Notes: generated by a model not told the origin, from the letters alone. A stretch of DNA of 64,000 nt from Candidatus Heimdallarchaeota archaeon (GCA_019894765.1 JAGXNT010000095.1:1-64000), one strand, 5' to 3'; shown: positions 8,166 to 18,490, numbered from the stretch's first letter. A program made the numbers and translations.

Positions 8166-11100
8166 TTATTCTTTTAATATACAAACGAAAACATCACGTT
8201 TCTCTATCATATAAGAGTAGTAGGATACTTTGTATTCTTTGATTTGTCCATCACCAGTTTTCAAAGGCAAAGAAAATTCGCCTGTTTTGTTGATAAACAA
8301 TGATGAATATCCTTCCACATGATCATCTTGTGAGGTAGTTGCAAATAATTCTGAGAATAACATTTTCACAAATTTTTTGTCAGAGATACCGAATTCATCC
8401 TTTGCAGCTTTATTTGCCATAACAAGATGACCTGTACTATCATCAACAACAAGCAACAATTCAGCTAAAGCATCAAAAATAGTAAGTAAGCTTAATTGCT
8501 TTGCAAGCAGTTCTTGCTCAACTATAAACTTCGCAATAGCTGTTCCAATATCTCTACCAATTGCTTCTAAAATACCTTGATTTTCACTAGAAATTGTTCT
8601 GTATTCTTTTGAGGAAAGCATTAACGCACCAATTACAATATTTTTCGATAAGAAGGGAACAGAGATGATTGATTTAAAACCTCCTACATCTGCATGTTGG
8701 TTCACGGATTCAAATTCCTCTAAAACATAAGTTTCTCCAGCAACAAATAATTGCTTATATTGCGGTGAATTAGTGTCGATAGTTCCCATGTCATTAATTA
8801 GCACTTTTGGCATTCCAATGGAGCGTTTTAATTCAGCGTTTTTGGTTATATGATTTAGAAGATAAATCGCTCCTCCGGTGAAATTAAGCGAACTAAGAAT
8901 GGTATTTAGAACAAAATCAAAGAACTGCTCAAGATTTTCCGCTTTGTATCCTGCGGAAATAACCTTATTCAGTAATTCAAATTCATGATATCGACTTCTC
9001 AATGATTCCTCTAACTGCTTAACATCGGAAATATCTAAGATTACACCATTTATTGAAATGATATTTCCTAATTCATCTCGATTTGCAGTAAGATTCATGA
9101 TCACAGGAATAAGAGTTCCATCCTTATGTTTTCTTACTGTTTCAAAAGTGAGCTTACCAATGGCAATAGCTTGCTTAAGCATTTCTTTTTGTTGGTTTTC
9201 TTGACCTGGAGGTGACATGAGAGAGATGGATTGACCGATTAGTTCTTCAGGTTTGTAACCAAAAACCTTCTCAACTGCTGGATTTGCATAAATGAATATC
9301 CCTTCTGGATTGGTAGATAAAACTACTTGATCACTAAAGGAGATTATATTGGTTAATCGCATTCTTTGTTCTTCAATTTCTTTTCGTAAAGAAATATCTT
9401 GTCCAATGAAAATATACGCTTCAGTTTTTTGTTCTTCATTGAGAATTACTGAGATACTTGTTTCAAAGGGAATAATTTGATTTAATTTATTCTTCAATGA
9501 ATACTCGACATTTCTCAAAAGACCTTTTTCAGCAGCTAAATGAACATCTAGTTTTGCTTTCGCTCGATCTCCCAATGAAATAAAGCTAAAGAAATCAGAT
9601 CCTAGGATTTCTTCTTCATTGGTAACTCTTAGAATATTCAGTGCCTGTTGATTAAGTGTAATTATTTTTCCTTCTAAATCAGTGTTAATTATGGCAAAGG
9701 GAGAAGTTTCAATTAATCGACTATACAATTCTTGGCTTTCTCGCAGGGCTTCTTGAGACCACATTCTTTCGAGAGCAGTTGCAAAGAATCTGACAATAGT
9801 TTCAAAGAAAAATCTGTCTTCCTCAGGAATCTCTTTTGGTTTATTTGATACAATTTGTAATGTGCCAAGAAGCTCTCCAGATGCATCTAATATTGGCCAA
9901 GTTATATTTGCTTGAGCATCAAACCTTTCCAGTCGTTCTTGATATTGTTTGGTAATAGGATGTTTAGTTACATCTGGAGCGAAAATAGGTTCTTTCGTTC
10001 TTGCTACATGAGTATTCAAATAGCTTTTATCAGCAATAGGCAAAGGTTTAATCAAATTTTGTTTGTCTATATCTTGTAAAACTACAGCAATTGGTACAAG
10101 TTCTTGCGTCTCTTTATCAAACAATCTGAAAGTGCCATTGTCATATTGTAGTAATTCAGTTAGTCCTTTGAGGATTCGCTGACACAAATCAGTTAAATCC
10201 TTTGCATTTACTGTAGCTTCTGCTAATAAATGAAATGCTTTTCTTTCTCGTTCTAATGTTAGCTGAAACCGTTTCTGTTCAGTTATTTCTAAAATAACAA
10301 TCCCAGTAGCATATTCATCTTTTATTTTAATTGGTGTAAGATGTACAACCACCCATTTTGTTTTCCCGCTTCTTGTAGTGACTTGATATTCCTCTATTTT
10401 CGAAGTGGTTGGATTATCTCCTCTTAATAAAGCAAATTGATTTCTTAATCGATCTAAATCTTGCAAAGAGAAAATCTGCCTACTAAATTCACGGACATTA
10501 GTTGACTCAAAATCTTCTCGAGAGTATTCTGACATTTCAATGATAACATCATTAATGTAAAGAAAATCCCCATCAACATTAGTTAGGATAACACCCAACA
10601 ATGATTGTTCTGCAAATGCTCTGAATTTTTCTTCACTATCTCTTAAGGCATCTTCTGCTTTTCTGTATTCAAGTGCTGAAGCTAGCATATCTGCAATTGT
10701 AGCGAAAAGAGTTCGATCCTCTTCTGGGATTATCTTCGGAGTGTGATTCACTAATTGTAAAACACCTAGCAGTTCTTCCCCTACGGTAATTATTGGCCAA
10801 GTTATATTAGCTCGGACAGTGAAATTTTGTAGTTGTGGTGGAATACTACTGAGAAAATTGCTATCCATAATATCGGGAGCGAATATTGCTTGTTTAGTTC
10901 TTGCTACATGAGCTCCCACATGTGATTCCTCTTGAATTGAAATTGCTTTTAGTTTTTCTTTTTCTTCTTCTGAAACTCCATAAATTGCTATTGGATATAA
11001 CATGTCATCTTCAGGATTATATAAGCGAATAGTTCCAGCATCAAATGAAAATGTTTCCGCCAAACCATCTAGAATTACTTGACATAATTCCTCTGTAGAT

Positions 11101-12314
11101 GTGGCTTGAACAGCTGCTTCAGCAATTATTTGGAATGCCTTCCGATCCCTAATTAAAGCGTCTTGTGCTTTCTTCCTATCTGTGATGTCTAACAACATTC
11201 CTTGAATATATCCTTCATCAGGATAGATTATCGCTGATTCACTTACCCAAAATAAGGTTCCATCAGCTTTCTTAAGTTGAGCTAATTCTTCCTCATAATA
11301 TCCTTCTTCAAGTAATTTCTCCACTAATAAATCTCTAGTTTTTATATCAACATAGAAATCTGTAGCTGTATGTTTCTTTAGTTCTTCAATTGAATTACAA
11401 CTAAAGAGCTCAGCCATTTTATCATTCGCTTCAAGAAATTCACCTGTTTGGATATCTGACCGATACAAACCTATTACTGCATTTTCGAACAAGTCTTGGT
11501 ATTTTTGCTGTGCTTCCTTATCTTCAGTGTTATCGATTATGACTGCTGAAACTGAGGTTAACTGCCCTTGAGCATCAAAAGCTCCTAGATTGAACTGCAA
11601 CCACCATCGTTCCTCGTCATCTTTTCGCTTGATTTTATAGTCAAGCATTTTAGGAACGATACCTTTCTTGAATTGCTCAATATTCTCATTATAATAATTT
11701 CTGAAATCTGGATGAATTATTTGATGTATGAAATTTGGTGTTTCTTGCCAATCTTTGATTTGGTAACCGCTTAAATCCTCCAGAAACTTATCAACAATAG
11801 AGTATTTTCCTGATGGTAATTCTATCTTGAGAAAACCCCTCACTCTTCTTGTTAATTGTTGATAAACACTTTGTAACTCCTTGATCATTTGATCAAGTTC
11901 TACGATCTCTCTTTCTAAACGTATACTCTTTGCTTTCTCTTCTTGTTCTCTTAGTGCTCGTTCAACAGATGGCACCAATCTTTCCAATCGTGATTTAATA
12001 ACGTAATCTGTTGCACCTTTCTTCAGTGTTTCAATAGCTAATTCTTCCCCTAAAACACCGGAAATGAAAATAAATGGGATATCAGGGGCATGTTTTTTAC
12101 TTAAGGCAAGAGCTGTGAAACCATCAAATGAAGGGAGGTTATAATCAGCTAATATTATATCAAAAGCATTCTTTTCTAGATTTTCAATGAAATCTTGTTC
12201 ATTGTCAACATGAATGATCTCACAATTTACTTCTTTCATTAAGAGCGTTTCTCTTACTAATTCTGCATCGTTTATATTATCTTCCAAATGCAGTATTCTA
12301 ATGAGAGGTTTCAT
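8166..12314 (-). CDS. Giant REC-PAS-GAF sensor without a kinase domain
   Basis: The protein opens with a receiver domain (residues 1-125) whose phosphoacceptor is the Asp in LADYNLPSFDG (D57 from the chosen start), followed by a coiled segment and alternating PAS and GAF domains to the C-terminus: roughly PAS, PAS, GAF, PAS, GAF, PAS, PAS, GAF, PAS. GAF repeats share the pattern ARTKQAIFAPD and WPI. No HisKA, HATPase_c or GGDEF module is present, so signal output must be by interaction or through a separate kinase. I start it at ATG 12314 (GGTG nine bases before) because the paralogue begins MKSPLKIVHLEDN, matching MKPLIRILHLEDN; an ATG at 12329 would add five residues. It lies downstream of that paralogue. 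Confidence 0.85.
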   Translation of the reverse strand: MKPLIRILHLEDNINDAELVRETLLMKEVNCEIIHVDNEQDFIENLEKNAFDIILADYNLPSFDGFTALALSKKHAPDIPFIFISGVLGEELAIETLKKGATDYVIKSRLERLVPSVERALREQEEKAKSIRLEREIVELDQMIKELQSVYQQLTRRVRGFLKIELPSGKYSIVDKFLEDLSGYQIKDWQETPNFIHQIIHPDFRNYYNENIEQFKKGIVPKMLDYKIKRKDDEERWWLQFNLGAFDAQGQLTSVSAVIIDNTEDKEAQQKYQDLFENAVIGLYRSDIQTGEFLEANDKMAELFSCNSIEELKKHTATDFYVDIKTRDLLVEKLLEEGYYEEELAQLKKADGTLFWVSESAIIYPDEGYIQGMLLDITDRKKAQDALIRDRKAFQIIAEAAVQATSTEELCQVILDGLAETFSFDAGTIRLYNPEDDMLYPIAIYGVSEEEKEKLKAISIQEESHVGAHVARTKQAIFAPDIMDSNFLSSIPPQLQNFTVRANITWPIITVGEELLGVLQLVNHTPKIIPEEDRTLFATIADMLASALEYRKAEDALRDSEEKFRAFAEQSLLGVILTNVDGDFLYINDVIIEMSEYSREDFESTNVREFSRQIFSLQDLDRLRNQFALLRGDNPTTSKIEEYQVTTRSGKTKWVVVHLTPIKIKDEYATGIVILEITEQKRFQLTLERERKAFHLLAEATVNAKDLTDLCQRILKGLTELLQYDNGTFRLFDKETQELVPIAVVLQDIDKQNLIKPLPIADKSYLNTHVARTKEPIFAPDVTKHPITKQYQERLERFDAQANITWPILDASGELLGTLQIVSNKPKEIPEEDRFFFETIVRFFATALERMWSQEALRESQELYSRLIETSPFAIINTDLEGKIITLNQQALNILRVTNEEEILGSDFFSFISLGDRAKAKLDVHLAAEKGLLRNVEYSLKNKLNQIIPFETSISVILNEEQKTEAYIFIGQDISLRKEIEEQRMRLTNIISFSDQVVLSTNPEGIFIYANPAVEKVFGYKPEELIGQSISLMSPPGQENQQKEMLKQAIAIGKLTFETVRKHKDGTLIPVIMNLTANRDELGNIISINGVILDISDVKQLEESLRSRYHEFELLNKVISAGYKAENLEQFFDFVLNTILSSLNFTGGAIYLLNHITKNAELKRSIGMPKVLINDMGTIDTNSPQYKQLFVAGETYVLEEFESVNQHADVGGFKSIISVPFLSKNIVIGALMLSSKEYRTISSENQGILEAIGRDIGTAIAKFIVEQELLAKQLSLLTIFDALAELLLVVDDSTGHLVMANKAAKDEFGISDKKFVKMLFSELFATTSQDDHVEGYSSLFINKTGEFSLPLKTGDGQIKEYKVSYYSYMIEKRDVFVCILKE

Positions 12315-12403
12315 GTAGCAATGCACCACAAAATAGGTCTAAATATAAAATGAAGACCGTTATTACTAATCCTTCAATATATTCTCTGAAATTGTAATTT
12401 ATT

Positions 12404-12439
12404 TTACTTTTGATTGAGGATTATTTGTAATAAAAGTAA
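12404..12439. other. Inverted repeat between the two sensor genes
   Basis: TTACTTTT (12404-12411) and AAAAGTAA (12432-12439) can form an 8-bp stem around a 20-nt loop, directly after the stop codon of the upstream sensor gene. It could slow transcription or mark the 3' end of that message. The arms are AT-only apart from one pair each, so the call is weak. Confidence 0.3.
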
Positions 12440-12453
12440 GAGAAAGTCTGCGT

Positions 12454-15400
12454 TTACTTACATCGAGCAATTACTACATTCCGATTTGTATACTTTGCTC
12501 TATAAAAGATAAAAGTATCAACCATTTTTTGTCCTGTCTTAGTTTCCAGAATTAAGGGTGCTTCTTTGAGTTTGCCAGTAGTTACTTTTTCTAAGACATT
12601 CTCCATAGTTTTCGATTCTTCTTTCGGGAAGAGTTCATGGAATTTCTTCTTAAGGAGTTCTTTCTTACTAAAACCTAATTTGCTTCTCACTTCTTTGTTG
12701 ATATTCAAAATTGCTCCTGATTCACTATCAAAAACAATGAAGAAATCATCCATTGCATCAAAAATTGTTTGCAGGTTCTTTTCAGAATTAACAAGTTCTT
12801 CCTCTGCACGCATTTTTGCTATTGCTGTACCCATTTCACGACCTATAGCTTCAAAGGTAGTTAAATCATCTTTGGATATTGTTCTTTTTTCTTTTAAGCT
12901 AAGAACTAATCCACCGATGACTTTTTGTTGTGAAAAGAATGGCACACCTATTAGTGTTGATATACCAAGTCCTTTGTGACCTTCACTCATTTTCATATAA
13001 TCTTCTACAAGGATTGTTTTTCCATCAACAAAAAGTTTCTTGAAAGATTTGTTCTTGATTGACAATTCTTTTGCATCAGTTGTAAATTGACTAGATAAAC
13101 CTAAAGATCGACGAATCTCAGCTACGGATTTCTCTTCATTTATGAAATAAATAGCCCCACCATTGAAATCTAGCGAATTCAAGACTGTCGACAAAGTGAA
13201 GTCAAGTAATTCATCCATGCTTCTAGCAATATAACCTGCAGAAATAATTTTGTTTAACACTTCAAGCTCATATGATCTTCCTTTCAAGGTCTCTTCTAAT
13301 TCCTTTGTATCGGAAATATCAACCATAATGGCATTAATTGTAGCTAGTTCTGCTTCCTCATCTGTAATTGACGTTAATGTCATAATTATAGGAATGAGAG
13401 ATCCATCTTTATGTTTGCGAACTGTCTCAATCGTTGTTTTTCCTTCAGCGAGAGTATTCTTTATCAATTCCTTTTGTTGTTGTTCTCCTCCTGGCGGAGC
13501 AAGAATAGACATCGGTTTTCCAATTACTTCTTCGGGTTTGTAACCAAGTACATCCTCTATTGGAGCATTAGCATAGAGAATATTTCCATCCGTGTCAGCT
13601 GAGAGAACCACTTCTTTGCTATTTTCTATGATATTGACCAACTGTCTTCTATGACGTTCAATATCTTTTCTTTCAGTGATTTCCCAAATTAATATTTGTA
13701 CCGCAGGTTCACCACGAAATGTAGTTAGAGTAGCATAGATTTCTGCGGGAAAAACTTCAGCATTTGTTCTTCTCAAAAGTGTTTCATAAAGTGATGGTTC
13801 TATGTCGTCAATTTCATAGATAGAATTCAGGTAATTATCTATTTGCTCTTGACTTTGATCGCTAAAATACTGTAGGGGATTTGCTCCGATTATATCTTTG
13901 ATGGATTTTACTTGCAGCATATTAAAAATAGTTGGACTGGCATATTTTATTTCATTATTTTGTATTAATAACACACCCATTTGTATAGGCATGGATTCTA
14001 CTAATTTTCTGTATTGACTTTCGCTTTCAATGAGAGCTTCATCCGCCATTTTTCTCTCTACTGCAGTTGAAAAAATACCAGTAATATTTTCAAAAAACAA
14101 TCGATCTTCTTCTGGTATATCTTTCTTAGTTTTTGATCCCAATTGAATTGATCCTAGAAACTTTTTATTTGCATTATAAATTGGCCAAGATATGTATGAT
14201 CGATATTTATACTTAGTAATTATGTCGGTATTTTTCAGAAATTCGTGTTCTGCAGTATCAGGTGCAAAGATTGATTTTCCAAGAAATTGTGTTAAGGGTA
14301 ATTGTGTTTCTTCTATCATTACGTGTTTTAACAAATCTTTAGCTTCTTCTTCTAATCCGTAGTCAGCCATTGGTACTAAGATTTTTTCGTTTTCATAATA
14401 AATGCGGATTGAACCTGAATCAAAACCAAGAGTCTCCACCAATCCGATCAAAACTTTTTGACTTAAATCTTGAATATCTAAGGATTGAACTGCAGCTTCT
14501 GCTATAAGTTGAAGCACTTTGCGATCTCGAACAAGTGCATCTTCAGCCTTTTTCCTCTGCGAGATATCTAACAACGAAGCAATACTTTGCTTTGAATCAG
14601 GCACTAAACTGACGGTAATAAAAGTTTGAACTACTTCACCGTTTTTACGTAATAAACGAGCTTCATAAGTAGATGGTGCTTCATCTTCTTTTATCCTTCG
14701 AGCTTGATGATAACTTATTAGTCTTGGTAAATCATCTGGGTGAACAAATTCAGTCCACTTCTTTATACCCACAATCTCTTCTTTAGTATAACCAGAAAGA
14801 ATTTCCAATTGATGGTTACACTTTGAAACAATCATATCATCCTCAATAGTGATTGTTGCAGTGCCTTTATGCTCAAAGATATTCTCTAATTCTTTCTCCC
14901 TGGTGGCCAGCTCCATCTGTGCTAATTTTTGTTTTGTAATATCGTTCATAACACCTTCAAGAAAACCTTCCTTTTGATAAATCGAAGCTGACATAGTTAC
15001 CCAAATTGGTGTTTTGTCTTTTCGATACAACTTCATTTGATAACTTTTTACAAACCCCTCTTTTTGTATTATATCAAGAAATTCTAATCGAGATTTCTCA
15101 TCCGGATAAAATTGTCTAGCTGAAAATTGTTTTAATTCAGCAATGGTTTCGCAACCAAACAATTGTGCCATGGTTTCATTTGCTTCTATGATTTCTCCAG
15201 TTTCGATATTTGATCTAAATATCCCTACTAATGCATTTTCGAATAAATTCTGGTATTTGATGAATGATTCCTTTGTTTCCGTATTATCAATAATTACAAT
15301 TGAAACTGAAACTAATTTTTGTTCTATATCATAGGCCCCTATGTTGAATTGTAACCACCATCTCTCTTCGTCATCTTTTCTTAAAATTCTATATTCAAGC

Positions 15401-16047
15401 ATTTTTGGTACGAAACCGTTCTGCATTTGCTTGAAACTCTCGAGATAGTATTCCTTGTACTCAGGTAGAATTATTTGTTCTATAAAATTGGGAGTATCAT
15501 ACCAGTTTTGTGTTGTATATCCACTCAAATCCTCTAGAAACATATCGACTAAAGAGAATTTTCCGGATGGTAAATCCATTTTTAGGAATCCTCTAACTCG
15601 TTCTGCTAGTTTTTGATGCATTGCTTCAAGTTCTGTTATGGTTTTCTCTAGTTTCTTTCTTTGGTGTCTATCTTCTTCTTCACGTAATGCTCTTTGTATC
15701 GCAGGTACTAATCTTTCCATTCGGGACTTCATGACATAATCAGTTGCCCCACTCTGCAATGCTTCAATTGCTAATTCTTCCCCCAAAACTGCAGAGACAA
15801 GTATGAAGGGTGTGCGAAGCCCCATTTCTCTCGTTAACTTCAATGCACTTAATCCATCGAATGATGGCAAACTATAATCAGCTAAAATGACGTCTATTGA
15901 TTCTTCTTTTAGAGCATTAATAAAATCACTTCTATTATCTACACTAGTAATTTTACAATTAAGATCATCCAAAGTAAGGATTTCTTGTACTAATTCGACA
16001 TCAATTTTATTATCTTCAAGATGGACTATTTTTAGGGGTGATTTCAT
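12454..16047 (-). CDS. Giant REC-PAS-GAF sensor, paralogue of the gene downstream
   Basis: A 1197-residue protein with the same plan as its neighbour: receiver domain with phosphoacceptor D57 in LADYSLPSFDG, a helical linker, then a run of PAS and GAF domains. The N-terminal 400 residues are closely similar between the two (for example MLEYRILRKDDEERWWLQFN against MLDYKIKRKDDEERWWLQFN), while this one has one GAF-PAS unit fewer and ends after a PAS domain with VVIARCK. There is again no histidine kinase or nucleotide-cyclase domain. The pair arose by tandem duplication and probably responds to different ligands within one pathway. PAS contents suggest soluble small-molecule or redox sensing; no membrane helices are seen. 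Confidence 0.85.
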   Translation of the reverse strand: MKSPLKIVHLEDNKIDVELVQEILTLDDLNCKITSVDNRSDFINALKEESIDVILADYSLPSFDGLSALKLTREMGLRTPFILVSAVLGEELAIEALQSGATDYVMKSRMERLVPAIQRALREEEDRHQRKKLEKTITELEAMHQKLAERVRGFLKMDLPSGKFSLVDMFLEDLSGYTTQNWYDTPNFIEQIILPEYKEYYLESFKQMQNGFVPKMLEYRILRKDDEERWWLQFNIGAYDIEQKLVSVSIVIIDNTETKESFIKYQNLFENALVGIFRSNIETGEIIEANETMAQLFGCETIAELKQFSARQFYPDEKSRLEFLDIIQKEGFVKSYQMKLYRKDKTPIWVTMSASIYQKEGFLEGVMNDITKQKLAQMELATREKELENIFEHKGTATITIEDDMIVSKCNHQLEILSGYTKEEIVGIKKWTEFVHPDDLPRLISYHQARRIKEDEAPSTYEARLLRKNGEVVQTFITVSLVPDSKQSIASLLDISQRKKAEDALVRDRKVLQLIAEAAVQSLDIQDLSQKVLIGLVETLGFDSGSIRIYYENEKILVPMADYGLEEEAKDLLKHVMIEETQLPLTQFLGKSIFAPDTAEHEFLKNTDIITKYKYRSYISWPIYNANKKFLGSIQLGSKTKKDIPEEDRLFFENITGIFSTAVERKMADEALIESESQYRKLVESMPIQMGVLLIQNNEIKYASPTIFNMLQVKSIKDIIGANPLQYFSDQSQEQIDNYLNSIYEIDDIEPSLYETLLRRTNAEVFPAEIYATLTTFRGEPAVQILIWEITERKDIERHRRQLVNIIENSKEVVLSADTDGNILYANAPIEDVLGYKPEEVIGKPMSILAPPGGEQQQKELIKNTLAEGKTTIETVRKHKDGSLIPIIMTLTSITDEEAELATINAIMVDISDTKELEETLKGRSYELEVLNKIISAGYIARSMDELLDFTLSTVLNSLDFNGGAIYFINEEKSVAEIRRSLGLSSQFTTDAKELSIKNKSFKKLFVDGKTILVEDYMKMSEGHKGLGISTLIGVPFFSQQKVIGGLVLSLKEKRTISKDDLTTFEAIGREMGTAIAKMRAEEELVNSEKNLQTIFDAMDDFFIVFDSESGAILNINKEVRSKLGFSKKELLKKKFHELFPKEESKTMENVLEKVTTGKLKEAPLILETKTGQKMVDTFIFYRAKYTNRNVVIARCK

Positions 16048-16167
16048 TAGTAAAACTCTCTGAAGTCGAGTAGAATACTGCTAAAATTGCTACTACAATA
16101 TTCGTCTGAATTTAATTCTTGTTTCACAAGTTATAACATTTACTTTATATGCCAAACAGTAAGAAAA

Positions 16168-16197
16168 TTTTTCACTCGGTTCTAACCGATAGAAAAA
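16168..16197. promoter_or_regulatory. 30-bp imperfect palindrome, candidate operator
   Basis: TTTTTC-NN-TCGGTT-CT-AACCGA-NN-GAAAAA at 16168-16197: the inner 6-bp arms and the outer 6-bp arms are perfect, with a two-base mismatch between them. It sits in the 267-bp spacer between the divergent sensor operon and the creatininase-family gene. The rest of the spacer shows nothing I can support. The binding protein is unknown. Confidence 0.5.
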
Positions 16198-16314
16198 GAA
16201 TTTTTTAGTTAAGGAAATAATTAATCATTCAAATGAAACGTGCATGAAAATCACTGCCAATTGATTTGATTAGCTTTATTAATTCCGAAAATATGGAAAG
16301 GAAGGGTAATTTAA

Positions 16315-17070
16315 ATGAAAACCATCAGAACCGAAGAAATGAACTGGCAAGATATACAAGAAACAATACAAAAAGGATTCAAAACGTTAGTAGTTGCAGT
16401 TGGATCAATAGAACAACATGGACCACACTTACCAACGAATACAGATACATTGATTGGCGATTCCTTAGTTAATGAAGTTGTGAAAAAAATAGGCAACGCA
16501 TTACAGGGACCAACCATAAGAATTGGTTGCTCGAAGCATCACTTAGACTTCCCAGGAACAATTACTTTGGGAAAAGATACTTTTAAAGCTGTTATTTGTG
16601 ATTATACTGAAAGTGTTGCTGAGCATGGTTTTGATAATATAGTTTTCATCCCAAGCCACGGAGGAAATTTTGAACCTTTAGAAGAAGCCATTAGCGATTT
16701 AAGGAAAAAAATTACAAGAGTTAAAATCTTTGGGTACACTGATCTTTATGGATTTCTTGATTTATTAACCAGTTTTTCAATCGATGCTGGTAAAACTCAA
16801 GAAGAAGCAGGTGCTCATGCTGGCGAAAACGAAACCTCACTTATCCTGGCTTTGGCAGAGGAGTTAGTAGTAAAAGATAGACTTCTTCCTGGTTTCACTG
16901 AAAAATTCACAGAAAAAGAAGGACAAATAATTTTTGAAAAAGGCATGAAAACTCTAACTGAAAATGGAGTTATCGGAGATCCAAGGAGAGCTTCTAGAAG
17001 AGACGGGGTAATTTATTTTGAGAAACTTGCAGATTTCATGGCTAATGAAGTGTTAAGAATGATATCTTAG
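16315..17070 (+). CDS. Creatininase-family amidohydrolase
   Basis: A 251-residue metal-dependent amidohydrolase of the creatininase/FAPy deformylase/MftE group. Metal ligands are visible in GSIEQHGPHLP (residues about 31-41), in IPSHGGN and in AHAGENETS. Family members open cyclic or formylated amides, such as creatinine, formamidopyrimidine in the archaeal F420/riboflavin route, or the mycofactocin precursor; the substrate here cannot be chosen. Length matches the family. GGAAGG lies upstream of the ATG. It is monocistronic by spacing. Confidence 0.85.
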   Translation: MKTIRTEEMNWQDIQETIQKGFKTLVVAVGSIEQHGPHLPTNTDTLIGDSLVNEVVKKIGNALQGPTIRIGCSKHHLDFPGTITLGKDTFKAVICDYTESVAEHGFDNIVFIPSHGGNFEPLEEAISDLRKKITRVKIFGYTDLYGFLDLLTSFSIDAGKTQEEAGAHAGENETSLILALAEELVVKDRLLPGFTEKFTEKEGQIIFEKGMKTLTENGVIGDPRRASRRDGVIYFEKLADFMANEVLRMIS

Positions 17071-17196
17071 GGTACTTCTCTCTTGCTCCTTTATTTTCTT
17101 TATTCTACTATGTTCTTTTGTTAAATGTACATATGCTAATATTCAATAATAGCAATAGCTTTAAATTATTCAGCAGTAACTGACAAAAATACTTGA

Positions 17197-17204
17197 CTTT
17201 AAAG
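17197..17204 (+). promoter_or_regulatory. TATA box of the HAD phosphatase gene
   Basis: CTTTAAAG is centred about 30 bp before the ATG at 17231 and preceded by an A-rich stretch. No ribosome-binding site lies before that ATG, so a leaderless or near-leaderless message is likely. Confidence 0.5.
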
Positions 17205-17230
17205 AAAAACGGTTAAATGAGCATCTAAAA

Positions 17231-18091
17231 ATGACTTCTAGTAATATTAAGAGCGTTTCAACAACTATTACAGAAAACAATGGGTCCAAAATAAAAGGAA
17301 TCATTTTTGATTTTGATGGCGTACTATCTTCATTTCATGCTAGAATTGGTTGGCCTATTACAAGCGCTGCGTTAAGAGTTAAACCGGATATTACAAGAGA
17401 TCAAATTTATGACATGGCTCTTACTGTTCTTACAATGTTGTCATCAATAGATCAAAATGACAGCAAAACAACTCTAATAAAATTCATTTTTGGAGTTGGA
17501 AAGAATTTTGGCATGTCTAATTTTCAAGTTCTTAAGTTTATGATTACTATGTTCATTGTCTACCGAAAAAATAGAAAAACCGTTGTACCAAATATTGGTG
17601 TCAGAGAAGTTCTAAGAGAAATTTTAGCTCAAGATTACAAAGTAATTTTATTGACTAATACAAGTCAAGGAATAATCGATATTGCAAAACAGAGAATTCC
17701 TGAAATAAATGAATTCGATTTAATTTTAACTCGAGATGACGTTAAAGTCCTCAAACCAAATGCTATTGGATTAATAAAAGCAATGGAGATTCTAGGGTTA
17801 GAAGCTGATGAAGTAATTCATATTGGGGATCAAGCAAGTGATATTATTGCAGGGAAAAGAGCGGGAACTATGACCATTGCTGTTAATGATGAAACAATGG
17901 ATTTCTATAAACAACATCTTAGAAATGAGAATCCTGATTTCATAATACGAGATCTACGACAACTACCTAATCTTTTGAGATTTTTACGTGATTGTATTAT
18001 TGAAGATATCCGAACAACAATTGATCTAACTGAAAAACCTTTTCCAGACGATCTTACTATAAATGAGCAAAGTAGCAAACCAACCCCTTAG
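17231..18091 (+). CDS. HAD-superfamily phosphatase (phosphoglycolate phosphatase-like)
   Basis: A 286-residue haloacid dehalogenase-type hydrolase. Motif I is IFDFDGVLSS (residues about 26-35, nucleophile Asp plus DxD), motif II is LLTNTSQG, the Lys of motif III precedes PNAIGLIKAMEILG, and motif IV is HIGDQASDIIAGKRAG. The large helical cap between motifs I and II (residues 40-130) places it in subfamily I. Such enzymes act on phosphoglycolate, pyrophosphate or sugar phosphates; the exact substrate is not evident. A polar 30-residue tail is extra. It converges on the SWIM gene. Confidence 0.85.
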   Translation: MTSSNIKSVSTTITENNGSKIKGIIFDFDGVLSSFHARIGWPITSAALRVKPDITRDQIYDMALTVLTMLSSIDQNDSKTTLIKFIFGVGKNFGMSNFQVLKFMITMFIVYRKNRKTVVPNIGVREVLREILAQDYKVILLTNTSQGIIDIAKQRIPEINEFDLILTRDDVKVLKPNAIGLIKAMEILGLEADEVIHIGDQASDIIAGKRAGTMTIAVNDETMDFYKQHLRNENPDFIIRDLRQLPNLLRFLRDCIIEDIRTTIDLTEKPFPDDLTINEQSSKPTP

Positions 18092-18114
18092 CATCCAAAA
18101 ACTATCTGAGTAAT

Positions 18115-18444
18115 TTAATTCTTTGAAGGAAATATTGATTCTTTGTTAGGCCAAACATCTGTTAATTCTGCAACCCCAAGTATATGAGAACAGATTTTTC
18201 TATGTTTAAAAAATGGACAACTACACTCATACACCCCATCAGTGTATCTCACCCAGTACTTTCCATACTTTTGACTAATAACGACATATTTGAACCAAGA
18301 CCAATTTCCAGTATTTTTGTTTCTCTCTCCTTCCATAAATTGAATTCGCTTTGAGTTTCGCAAGTATTTTCTGCTTATCCTATATTTACCTGCAACTAGT
18401 CTATCTTTTTGAATCCAGTCAATTATCCAATCAGGTATAGGCAT
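18115..18444 (-). CDS. SWIM zinc-finger protein
   Basis: A 109-residue protein whose C-terminal half carries a SWIM zinc finger, C-S-C then 9 residues then C-S-H (YECSCPFFKHRKICSHILG, about residues 73-91). SWIM fingers bind DNA or proteins and are common in archaea and in transposase- or helicase-linked proteins. The N-terminal half is basic with Trp residues (WSWFKYVV). GGAG lies 10 bases before the ATG. It is the last gene of a minus-strand run with ArsR, a retropepsin-like protein and ArsM; whether it belongs to the same operon is uncertain. Confidence 0.8.
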   Translation of the reverse strand: MPIPDWIIDWIQKDRLVAGKYRISRKYLRNSKRIQFMEGERNKNTGNWSWFKYVVISQKYGKYWVRYTDGVYECSCPFFKHRKICSHILGVAELTDVWPNKESIFPSKN

Positions 18445-18490
18445 GGAAAAATTACTCCAATAATCTGCATCTAAACAAATATTCTATGAT

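Noticed and set aside
8166..16047. Histidine kinase calls for the two giant sensors
   Set aside because: No HisKA His box and no N, G1, F or G2 boxes are visible in either chain.
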